Shown here piece after piece: positions 53,664 through 63,179 of a stretch of 64,000 bases of DNA. The translations under genes were made by a program, and so were the position numbers. Under the pieces are notes generated by a model. That model made no database searches. It had not been told where the DNA came from and saw nothing but the letters and a program-made list of their open reading frames with translations. Origin of the DNA: Phialophora verrucosa. Lineage: Eukaryota; Ascomycota; Eurotiomycetes; Chaetothyriales; Herpotrichiellaceae. Location of the stretch: assembly GCA_002099365.1 (NCBI GenBank), contig MSED01000001.1, positions 1,116,001-1,180,000 on the forward strand, written 5' to 3'. Positions within the stretch are counted from its first letter, which is position 1. Each line of letters opens with the position of its first letter.

Positions 53664-56417
53664 ATGCCCAAATCATTCTGGTCAACTGACGAAGCATACC
53701 CATTCCCAACATTCTTCCCTTTTGCCTCCGACATAGCCTTTCAGATCTGTTTCCTCGTCCTCCTCAGCATTCCTGGACCACTTTATCTCGCTCTGTGGAC
53801 ACTCGATATCCTTCTAGCTTCTGTTCTCAACAGACTCTACCTTGGTCTTCAGGGGATCTGCTGCCCCACCAAAGAGATGGATCGTTTTACGCGGACCAGA
53901 GACCATTATCTGCGAGGACAAGCTCAAGCAGAGTTACGAAAAGTGGAACAAGCGATGGCACCTCCTGCAGTGGCACCGACATCGAAAGGAGATTTTGCCT
54001 TCGACTTTGACTTCACAGCCTCGAATATCGATCTCACGCTCGGCGTGTGCAGTTCTCCCTCTGGGTCTCCCCCTTTGGTAGTCCAGGCTCGAAATCTTCA
54101 AAGTGACCAGATCGGTATTGCCATTTCCGACGACTCAAAAACCCCTCTGCACGGACGCTTGAGAGAACCAACGCCCTGTACGGCCACCATAAGTAGGCCC
54201 ATAGAGCGAGGTGCAAACCAGGATGAGTGTATCGCGCCCGTTCCACCCATTCCGGATGATATGCACATGAGGGTTCACTACGCGGGACGTGATGAAGTCG
54301 AAGAGAGACCGGCATGCTCCATCTACTCAAAAGAATGGAGACGGCGAGTCAGGAAGACGGTCGCCCCACCCGAACAAGCTGCCCGTGGTGAGTCGGCCGA
54401 TCGCACCGGCGTCAAATTCGATACTGTCAGTGGTGACACGGGCACTGTGAAGCTCTCGTTGAACGCAGACGGAGTGGTTGGCGCTGCGGAATCATCACTG
54501 GAAAATCAAGCATCCGCTGTGACGGAACGACAAACAATGGGTGTATCGTCAATAGCTCCCCAAACGAACTCGCCGGACCAAAAACATCGAGCAAAAGAGA
54601 ATAAGAAGAAGCGATCTCTGACCATTGGAAAGGTTCTTTCCGCATTCAAGACATTGCGGCAAAGAACAAGATTTACATATCATACCACTCGAGTTCCTCA
54701 ACAAGACAACACAATGAACATACCCACGCCTACCTCGTCTGGCGTAACTGCTCCGACTACTAGCAGCGCGCCCACTCTGAGTCAAGGTTCTTCTTCGAGC
54801 CAAGGTTCCCAATATCACAATCACAGATTGGGCGCCGCTCTTTGTGCTTCAGTCGCGGAGAAGCAAGGTCGAGCCCGAGCTCAAGAGCAACCCGAAGAAG
54901 GTGCGGGCTCACATGGACCCCTCCGTGGCGGAGGCAATGTCAACTCCGCCTACCCAGAATATATCTGGGCGGACGATGACATTCGCCAGATGATGGGGCT
55001 CTTTGGGCAACGCCTACCGCGCCCCCAGCGACGGAGATGTCAAGATGAAATCGGCATTGCTGAGGGGGATGAGGACGGAATGTCTCTGGGCAGTTCGCCT
55101 CCAGGATCTCGCCGCCGATGCCATGGTCGTCATCATGGTTTCCCAGGACTTGAACCACTGTGGAGCCGTCCACGCTCGCCGCCTCTCAGTCCACCCGGGA
55201 CTGGGGAATGGACTCCTCCGCCAGGAACGCCACGGACTGGATCATCGGTGCATATCGATCCCTTTCCCACCCCTGAAAGTCGCCGGACGCAGCGTGGAAC
55301 TGAGACCGGATCCAGATCCGCGGGCGGACGTGGCAGACCAGAACACCAATTCCAAGGATCCAGCAACAACAGAAGGGGCCGCCGACCAGGGAGGAGACGC
55401 GAGCGCGAACCTGGCGACCGTAGACCCACGCACCGGGCACCAAGACCACAACATCAAGAAAGCCCGCAGCCCACGTCGACGAATACTACCACTGCTAGCA
55501 ATACGGGATCAGAAGAACAAGCTCGAGCGAGTCCGGCCGTGAATCACGGCGTACCAGTCCCGCAGGTCTCACTTGTCCAAAGCCGAGCTTCAGTACCACT
55601 CCGTCAAGACTCACGACCGACCCTTTCCCTTTCTCTACGACCAAAGTCCAATTCCAAGACCCGGTTACGATCTCCTCGACCAAAGCCCCAAATACGGGCT
55701 CCTCAATCAACAGAACCTGTTTCTTTACATGCTACCCCCTCGAGAGTAGTCTCCATCCCCATCACCGATGGTAATAATGAGGGAGACACGATCGATGTTG
55801 GGAACGGCCCGCTTCAATCGGACATTCCTTTTGACTCCCTCTTGGACACCCCGCCCATCCGAATCACCCTCAACGACGGCCGAGTCCTCGCCCCAGACGA
55901 GTATAATGGCCTGCAAATCAAGCGAGCCGTAATCTCGCTGGCTCGAGGTCCACGATGTCCGTCTCCTGAATCATTGGTACCGAACTTCACGCCTGGAGCA
56001 ACAGACCGTGCAGAGATGGAGGCGCCTGTGAAAGCGAAAGAGCAAAGGTCAGACGCAATGGATCTCCTACGCCGAAGCGGGTGCGGGAATCGAAGCGGAG
56101 GCAGAACCACCGTCGCAACCCCAAGCGATCAAGTGCCCGCCGATGTCGAACGCGAACGCGAACACGCGACTGAGACCACTCTGACTAAAATCGCACGTTC
56201 ACTCACCCCGGGCTCTGCGCCAGGTTTGTGGTCAGCGTCAACGTCAACACCAGCCCCGTCAATGAACATCGCGAGACCTCTAGGCCGGACTTCCTCCGCC
56301 GCGCCGGGCAAGAGACCTCTCCCCACGGTCGTGCAGGTCGACAATACGCGTGGGACCGGAGCTGCTGCGGGCAACGATGCCGAAGATCAGGCGTGGAGTT
56401 TCGCGAGGTTAAGGTGA
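53664..56417 (+). CDS. unrecognised membrane-anchored, low-complexity protein
   Basis: A single exon of 917 residues; I do not recognise the family. A hydrophobic N-terminal region (about 22-60, with QICFLVLLSIPGPLYLALW and TLDILLASVLNRLYLGL) probably forms one hairpin or two membrane helices. It is followed by a short charged helix (RTRDHYLRGQAQAELRKVEQ). The remaining 800 residues are Ser/Pro/Arg/Gly-rich and likely disordered, with clusters of RRGR and HQ. Long overlapping frames occur in the same DNA, a usual effect of low-complexity GC-rich coding sequence. That the frame stays open for 2.75 kb and starts with a clear hydrophobic segment argues for a real gene. A CACGTG minisatellite begins 40 bp after the stop codon. 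Confidence 0.7.
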   Translation: MPKSFWSTDEAYPFPTFFPFASDIAFQICFLVLLSIPGPLYLALWTLDILLASVLNRLYLGLQGICCPTKEMDRFTRTRDHYLRGQAQAELRKVEQAMAPPAVAPTSKGDFAFDFDFTASNIDLTLGVCSSPSGSPPLVVQARNLQSDQIGIAISDDSKTPLHGRLREPTPCTATISRPIERGANQDECIAPVPPIPDDMHMRVHYAGRDEVEERPACSIYSKEWRRRVRKTVAPPEQAARGESADRTGVKFDTVSGDTGTVKLSLNADGVVGAAESSLENQASAVTERQTMGVSSIAPQTNSPDQKHRAKENKKKRSLTIGKVLSAFKTLRQRTRFTYHTTRVPQQDNTMNIPTPTSSGVTAPTTSSAPTLSQGSSSSQGSQYHNHRLGAALCASVAEKQGRARAQEQPEEGAGSHGPLRGGGNVNSAYPEYIWADDDIRQMMGLFGQRLPRPQRRRCQDEIGIAEGDEDGMSLGSSPPGSRRRCHGRHHGFPGLEPLWSRPRSPPLSPPGTGEWTPPPGTPRTGSSVHIDPFPTPESRRTQRGTETGSRSAGGRGRPEHQFQGSSNNRRGRRPGRRREREPGDRRPTHRAPRPQHQESPQPTSTNTTTASNTGSEEQARASPAVNHGVPVPQVSLVQSRASVPLRQDSRPTLSLSLRPKSNSKTRLRSPRPKPQIRAPQSTEPVSLHATPSRVVSIPITDGNNEGDTIDVGNGPLQSDIPFDSLLDTPPIRITLNDGRVLAPDEYNGLQIKRAVISLARGPRCPSPESLVPNFTPGATDRAEMEAPVKAKEQRSDAMDLLRRSGCGNRSGGRTTVATPSDQVPADVEREREHATETTLTKIARSLTPGSAPGLWSASTSTPAPSMNIARPLGRTSSAAPGKRPLPTVVQVDNTRGTGAAAGNDAEDQAWSFARLR

Positions 56418-57371
56418 ATGGATGGAATGGATGTGCCTTGCTTACTTGCAATAAGCTTGGATACACGCACGGACAGACACGTGCACGGACAGACACGTGC
56501 ACGAACAGCCACGTGCACGAACAGCCACGCACGAACAGACACACATACACGTGCGCGCACAGACACGTGCACGTACTCGTACGGAGTTTATGCACGCACA
56601 GACCTCACGCACAGACTCACGTTTCCACCTCTTATATCTACTATACTGTACTCGTACTGTGCTGTAACTCGCACTGTACCATGCGTGCATGCTTTGCGAA
56701 GACCTCTCATGGACCCTTGGACAGTCCGGTCGGTCAATGGATACGGACGGAAAACCCTTGGAAACCATTCTGGCCCGGGTGCTGAAAGTCGGCGGGTTTC
56801 GCACGGTTTATGATCCAGGCCGGCAGGTTACGAGTAGTGCTGGTTGGTGGGCAGACAGATAGTGAGAGTGAGGTGTGGCATGCATGTATGGGTGGAGATA
56901 ACCTGTCGTTGTACCGAGGACATTCTCGTCCTCGTATGTCGCTGCCCATTGTGCCCTGCAATGGGATTGATTAATCGTGTGGGTTTTGTTCTCTACTGGT
57001 AACGCATGCTGTAACGCAAGCATGCGAACGATAAAACATGATTCGTGAGTTGGGAGAGGAATGAACCACACATTGACAAATTCACTCATAGACATTGATA
57101 GACTAGATCCATCGTATGAACACTCAATTATATCCGACGCGGTTTTTCTCCCATCAAATCTGTGATGGAATAGATAGGTCGCCCTATCGATGCCTGTTCC
57201 ATCTGTTTCCCTTCTCAGAACGCCCCCTGCATATATACCCAAACCCTTTGCCGATCCCCAGACCATAAGCACTAGCGCGCGTATCCTATATTCCAAGCAA
57301 TATTCCCAAATCGATCCCTTTCCCTCGCGGGAGGTCCTGTCTCATGATCCAAAAACGCCAGCTCGCCCATC
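56418..57371. other. convergent intergenic region with minisatellite
   Basis: 954 bp between the 3' ends of the 917-residue gene (+) and a Zn2Cys6 gene (-). Apart from the minisatellite at 56461-56576 nothing gene-like is seen. Confidence 0.65.
56461..56576. repeat. 16-bp minisatellite with CACGTG cores
   Basis: Units related to ACGGACAGACACGTGC repeat with a 16-bp period and some length change. Exact CACGTG palindromes occur at 56478, 56494, 56510, 56548 and 56564, giving spacings of 16, 16, 38 and 16. The repeat lies 3' of both flanking genes, so a promoter role is not obvious. Confidence 0.92.
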
Positions 57372-58812
57372 CTATCCTCCCATCCTTAGCTTCACGATCC
57401 CGCGTCCACTCCCGTCTTCGAGTCTCCTCACTTCCGCAACGGGCCAGATTCTCAGGCTCGGATCTCCGGAAAGTCCCGTCTCGGTCCAGTCACATATCTC
57501 CAACAGGGACAAACTCCGCTTGTCGACAATGAATGTGACAATCACATAGGTTGGGTCGGTCAGGTCCACGATGGAGGTTTTCAGCCGACCGCCGTTGGGG
57601 AGAAAAGGCGATCCCGGTCCTGTTCCTACGGTACTCTGGGATGAAAACGACGTGGCAGACGCAGTCGAATGTACCATCCCCACCATGAGTAGACTCCAAT
57701 GACTCACCACGGTCATTAGATTCTGTCTCTCCAAGACGTCTCCGGCAGACTCGCTCAAGGCGTCATTGTACGCCATGATCAACGCGTACCACTCGACAAA
57801 AACCGCTCGGACGAGCGAGAATGCCGAGCTGGTGGCGCTCCATACCTTGTGTCCTTCTGCCCTGTAATGACACTGCCATCTGTATATCTTGAAAAACCAC
57901 CGCCGAGCGTCCTGTAGGCTTGTAAAGCGTGCTGGAAGATCAGGTTTCCGAGTCGTCGATGACAAGTCGCGAATGGTGTGGATAGGACTGTTGAACAGAG
58001 AGAACATCATTTCCATCTGAAGATACATCGGGTCCAGGTATTCACGAATGATGTCGCGAATTGAACTGGTGTGAGTCTTTTTACTCGTGTGATATTCCTC
58101 GAGGATACGCAAGCCGGAACCAAGATGTCGAACGCTGGTATCTGGGTTGATATCCATCGGGTCCTGCAGGCACTCATATCCGATGAAGAAGAGGCCACAC
58201 AGCAGGACGGCCACAAGGTCGCAGCCCGGCTGTGTGAGGGCTTTTATTGTTGCCGAGAAAGCCTCAGAGCGAACCGAAGAGAGCTCCAATAACCTGTTAG
58301 GCGAACAGCTGAGCAACTCCTGCCTCGTCGCGAGAGCGATGGTCATATGCCGCACAGCAGACTCTGATTCGCTCAATTGGGGAATGAGTTGATTCCAGAA
58401 TTGCTTCGTAAACTTCGAAAAGGCCGAAAGACTGGGGCTGGTGCGTTCGCGAAAGAATGACAATGCTCGCAGTTCTGACGGTTTTGCATGGTCGATCGGC
58501 TGCCGCGTCAAATCCGAAAGAGCATGGTGGACGGTCTGAGGCTGTGTGTGATTGCATGGTTGGAACAACCACGTCTTTACAGGTTCGTATAAGCACGGTC
58601 GGTGTGTGGTGGTACATCTCAGACATGTTGGTTTGTGCTCATCACTTCGGTTTCCGCCAGTGCGCTGTCAGCAACGTACCATCATTGACGGAGGAGGCCA
58701 AAGTTAGATGATCCAGAGGGCACAGCAGAACTGACCATTTGACCCGTCGGCTTTTGCAGGTCCGACAGCCGGTTTTGACCTTGTTGTGGTGCCTGCGAGC
58801 AATACCGCCCAT
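57372..58812 (-). CDS. Zn2Cys6 transcription factor
   Basis: Two exons, 58812-58736 and 58644-57372, with a 91-nt intron (donor GTCAGT), give 449 residues. The intron splits the codon of the third zinc-cluster cysteine (TG|T). After splicing the set is C16, C19, C26, C33, C36 and C43 in CX2CX6CX6CX2CX6C spacing, preceded by RRHHNKVKTG. The C-terminal region is the usual helical fungal regulatory domain (VLLCGLFFIGYECLQ, RHLGSGLRILEEY, FVEWYALIMAYN). It is divergent from an alpha/beta hydrolase, 438 bp away, which is a plausible target. The first exon is only 77 nt and could be missed. Confidence 0.9.
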
Positions 58813-59250
58813 TATGGGTTCTTTCTGAAGCCTGGACGCACTTGGTGGTGTGCGGGATGCTGGAAAAAGACGTTAGTATACGATATGGAGTTTGAAACAA
58901 GAGCTAGGGCAATGGCGTTCAAGGCAGATGAATGGGCGCAAATATGGAACTCACAAAGTGTCCGGACAACGTCCTGCCCGCCTTTTGCGATTTCTTGGTT
59001 CAGGCGTCCAACAGCATGTGATCTATACGAGATCACGTGGACTCGTATGTAGTGCAACTTAGCTAGCAGAGGCGAGATGAGACCGAATACTAAACATCAG
59101 TAAGATAGTCGGCGAAATGCCGTTGGCAGTGTGGGTGCGGGGATAAGAGTAGGGCCGTATTCTGCGTATATAAACATTGAGGCGGTCCGTAGGCCGATAG
59201 AAGTTGCAGCTTTTCGACGATACTGTGCGCGACACGGTCCTTGAGGTCAA
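58813..59250. promoter_or_regulatory. divergent promoter, Zn2Cys6 regulator / hydrolase
   Basis: 438 bp between divergent start codons. A TATATAAA box lies at 59167-59174, 77 bp before the hydrolase ATG, and a CGG-T-CCG palindrome at 59183-59189 resembles a site for Zn2Cys6 proteins. Confidence 0.5.
59167..59174 (+). promoter_or_regulatory. TATA box of the hydrolase gene
   Basis: TATATAAA, 76 bp upstream of the ATG at 59251. Distance and sequence fit a core promoter of an inducible fungal gene. Confidence 0.55.
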
Positions 59251-60069
59251 ATGGCGCCCAGGCCCCTGGTATATATTTTGCATGGAGCCTGGCATGGCCC
59301 TGCGTACTTCGAGGACGTCAAGTCCAAACTCCAAACCCTTGGGTACACCATGATGTGCCCCCAGCAGCCGTCCACCGGGGCAACTCCTCCGTCGGCGACC
59401 TTATATGACGACGCCGCTCATGTTCGGGCTGAGTTGGAGGTATTGATAGAACACGGACAAGAGGTGGTGCTGGTGATGCATTCCTATGGAGGAATGGTCG
59501 GTACGCAAGCCGCTGTCGGTTTGGGGAAGGAGGAACGGATGAAACGTGGGCAGAGTGGCGGCATAGTGAGGCTGTTTTATGCCTGCGCCTTTTTGCTTCC
59601 ATTGGGGTCCGACTTGTGCAAGTCGCTGGGAGGAGGCTTCCCAGCCTGGATTCGAGAAGAGGTGAGCCGCGCGCCGGTCCTACCATTCTGGTGATGGACC
59701 GTTGACCAGCAAATACTTTTGCAGGAGGATGGCAGCTGCAACCCCATCGACCCCGCGAGCAGGTTCTACCAAGATCTGCCACCCGAGCAACAGAAATTCT
59801 GGACAGCAAAGTTGAAGCACCATTCAGCGATGGCCCAGAAAACTCCGTTGACCCAGGTGGCATATACCAAGATTCCGGTCACCTACCTCTACTGCGAGAA
59901 TGACCAAGCCCTACCTCTTGCAGCGCAGGAGATGATGGTGAAACAGGCAGGGCTTGAGGTGCAGGAGCTGAGGTGCGGGGCCGGGCATTCACCATTCTTA
60001 AGCCAGCCGGACGTCTTTGTCGAGGGCATACTCAAGTCCATATCCAATGGACAAGAGATGCATCCCTAG
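59251..60069 (+). CDS. alpha/beta hydrolase
   Basis: Two exons, 59251-59661 and 59725-60069, with a 63-nt phase-0 intron, give 251 residues. The oxyanion-hole motif is LHGAWHGP at 10-17. The nucleophile elbow is MHSYGG with S78, where most relatives have GHSxGG. The acid is probably D197 (YCENDQALP) and the base H225 (GAGHSPFLSQPD). No signal peptide. The type is a small cytosolic esterase or C-C hydrolase of the AB hydrolase-1/6 group; substrate unknown. Its last 38 bp overlap the coding end of the next gene on the other strand. It is flanked by two regulator genes, so it may be the target of one of them. Confidence 0.9.
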
Positions 60070-61949
60070 GAAGTGACCAGATCGGCTCCCACTGGAGGTT
60101 CGGGGCTGGTTGTGGAGATTGTTCGGAAGAACCTGGAGTTGGAAGTCCATAAGCGCCAAGTTCTGTTACAGTCGCACGTGGATGAGAATGAATCGGGATT
60201 GAAGTTGGCGGAGATGAGTGTTGGTAGAGGGATTCAGCTGATGGACGGTGTTGGAGACCTGGAAGTTGCACAACTTCCATCCACAGTCCGGAAGCAGGCT
60301 CCTCAAAGAGGTAGTCCCACCATAGATACGTGCCCATCAGTTCGCTGAAAGCTCGCCATTCTGAGACGTATGGGACCCGCTCGACGTATTCGCGCAGTTT
60401 CTGCACGAAATATGGCTTCTCGGAAGTGTTGAGGGACGCGAGACCACCAAGAGTCAAGGCCCACATCACCAGAAGGTTGTGATCGCCAGCAGCATGGCCA
60501 TAATAGACATCAACGGGTCTCCCGGCCTCGAATTTGTCGAACTGATCCACGGCAGCCCGAAGCGCTGCGGCCAGGCGAGGTCTGACACCAGTCGTCGGTG
60601 GCAGGCAGAAGAGTACCATGTCACTATAAATGAGGCCGGCCAGGCGGCACATATCGCACAAAAGGTCGAGCTTTGACGGGTATGGTGGCATGTTGACTCC
60701 GATACTCAGCAGCTTGTGATGTGTCTCGTTCGCGGCATTGACCAGATCAGACAGGCGTGGCGCATTCGGCCGACATTCTTGATAGTGGTCAAGAGCAACT
60801 GTGATCCCGCCAGCATCCCTTAGAATATTAGCCAGCCTCAGGTCAATCGAGTCTAGCTGTTTGAATCCTGTGCCGATGACCCTTGAGATCGCGATGGCGT
60901 GGTGATCCGGATGATACCGGGGTCCTTGGAGAATCGGGAGAGAAGGTCGTAACCACGGAAAGGATGGCGGGACTCCCAATCTCGAGCTGATCATCAAATC
61001 GGCACTAGGGAAGAGTCAGCTGGATCAGAACATGGCGGAAGGGTCCTTTCATCAACTCACAATTGCAGCAGCTGCGAATTTCCATAATCACGGGTGGCGG
61101 TGATCCCGCCACGCTTGGTGACAAGTTGCAAGAGTGCTCCGATCAGATGGGGTATAATTGCCAGCCTCGCATAGCGGTGAAGATTTTGCGCTGTTGCCAA
61201 GGGCGATCGTCGGAAACTGTCAAAGGCTGCTGTCTGGTCTGGGTCGGTCAAAAGAGCTATCATGATCTGCGCCATGATGAGAGCATCTGAAGGCGTGCCT
61301 TCGAGCTTGTCGAGCTCCTTTCTGACCATGGTCACACCTCGCTGTTGATGGCTCTGTGCAAGGGTTTCCATTTCCTTGGGAAGCGGCTCTAGGTCGGGGT
61401 CGGCACGATGCAGATTCACCGCAGCAGCGACTTGTAGGTGGAACATCATGGGCCATTCCTGGCCGGCTCTACGCCAGGAAATCTTGATCATAGAAGCTTC
61501 ATTCTCGGATGCGGCGGAGAGAACTTTTGGATGGACATATTCATAGGCTTTCCGCGAGATTGAGGTCAGCATGGAAGGAGTGGGTGCGGGCTTTGGGACA
61601 ACGTACCCCAGTCAAGGATGGATTGGAGCTGGTTTGGCAGGATGGTATGAGGGTTGGTCTCAAAGGGATCCACCTTGGCTTGTGACAATACCAGCGACAA
61701 TGGGCTGATATCGAACTTGGCCATGGCGGGTGGATTCCTCGCGACCAGCTGCGTTCCTGTCGCGCGAGACTTCAGACCTTCGTTGACCCATTTGACGACA
61801 GCTCCACGTTTGGCTGCTCTCCGCTCATGAGTGACTTTGGCAGCGTGGGCACGCGCCCGCTTCTCGACCGCCTTTCGGCCACCAGGGACCCCTGTCGCAT
61901 CCTCGAAAGACACGAAGTGGTAGGTGTTCTGCCGCCTCTGGGTAGCCAT
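60032..61949 (-). CDS. fungal transcription factor-like protein (tachykinin-family type)
   Basis: Three exons, 61949-61607, 61547-61061 and 61004-60032, with introns of 59 and 56 nt, give 600 residues in a consistent frame. The N-terminus HFVSFEDATG plus a basic block (RKAVEKRARAHAAKVTHERRAAKRG, about 25-49) is the pattern of a common ascomycete family named tachykinin family protein in databases. It has no zinc cluster. The rest is a helical regulatory region like those of Zn2Cys6 factors (EWRAFSELMGTYLWWDYLFEE near residue 500). The role is probably transcriptional control, inferred from family habit and the basic N-terminus. The coding end overlaps the hydrolase by 38 bp. Confidence 0.85.
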
Positions 61950-63179
61950 CGCGAGGGTCTGACGGTGGGTGGACTGCTCATCAGACGTGGTGATAGCTCA
62001 GTGACCTACGGTACGAATAAAGTGAGGTTGGCGATAATTAGCTGAATTAGCTGACGCCGGCAGGCTAGGCAGGATTGGGCCTCGCACGGCTCGCTGGGCT
62101 AGCGTGAACTCCCGGACCGCGGTCGCTTGGTCGGCTGCCTTTTCCCATGACCGCGCAGTCCAGCACCCAGAGCCATTCTTGCACAGCACCGTTTCGCAGA
62201 CCGAAGGTTTGGGCGAAGAAGGTTGAATATAAGCTCGAGATCACATATGCAAACTAAGGTCCGGGGCCAGTTCATTGGAGATGCGCATGCATAGCCGGGC
62301 CAGTGGACGTCGCTGAGCTGGCCAGCGCAGAGTGGCTGCCCAGCGAGCCCAGACTCCAGAGTGGGGGATTCGGGGAGTTTGAGGGCCGCTTAGCGAGATT
62401 GGGTCGCCAAGAGCCTCGCTGCCCACAAACGGCGCCACGTGACGAGTGATGAATTACGAGTACTCGTCCTCGCACGTGAGAGCACGTGACGGGACACACT
62501 GCTTTTCCATCTAACGTGCTTGCCCCTCCCATTGGCCAAGCGCCGCCTCCCACCTCATTTCCGCTGGCCACGCGATTGATCACTCTCTCAACCTTTCATA
62601 CACCAACCGCGTCTTCATCATCTACGAAGCCTGTAGTCCCTTTCAACCTTCCATTGGCCATATGCACAAGGCGTCTATCACGCGGTTTTGCCTCGGCTCA
62701 TTAACTCTATCGGGACATTGCTGGCCGCCGCCGGTCGCCATGTCGCCAAATGTGGCACACCTACTGCCCGGCTTCGAGATTACATCTCCATCTTTGGCTC
62801 TGCCTCCTCGCCTTCTATGGCGTGTATCCCGTGCACGATTGCTGTGTACCTGCATTAGCTTCGGCCGCGATCCTGGGGGAAGATGCTGTGGGTGAAATCC
62901 AATCTGGATTTGTATCTCATCTCCATTCTCCATGTGGCAGCGAGATCATGATGCTCTTTATGAATCAGCTGCCGCCCCCTTGGTTTCGATTCCATGCTGG
63001 GCTCGACGTGGTCTGAGTCCCCTTCCTGCTCGCCTTCGGTATCTGTCCTTGCATTTCATTGCTCTGCGAACTGCAAGAGCTGTTCCTTCTTTTGCTCAGT
63101 CTGTTATATTTTCACCCAAGGCTTCCACTCGTTATCTGTACAGCTTTGCTTTCCAGGTCCAGTCTGATTCCAGGCCAAA
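61950..63179. other. upstream region between regulator and lipase genes
   Basis: 1.23 kb between divergent start codons. Three CACGTG palindromes cluster at 62436-62488. The last 120 bp before the lipase ATG are pyrimidine-rich. The open frames here overlap each other and are not supported as genes. Confidence 0.6.
62436..62488. promoter_or_regulatory. three CACGTG E-boxes
   Basis: Exact CACGTG at 62436-62441, 62473-62478 and 62483-62488; the last two start 10 bp apart, about one helical turn. These are candidate sites for bHLH factors, about 690 bp upstream of the lipase and 490 bp upstream of the regulator gene. Confidence 0.45.

Noticed and set aside
55003..55542. 179-codon plus-strand frame and several antisense frames inside the 917-residue gene
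   Set aside because: Low-complexity coding DNA often opens several frames; none has a domain, and the long frame has the hydrophobic N-terminus.
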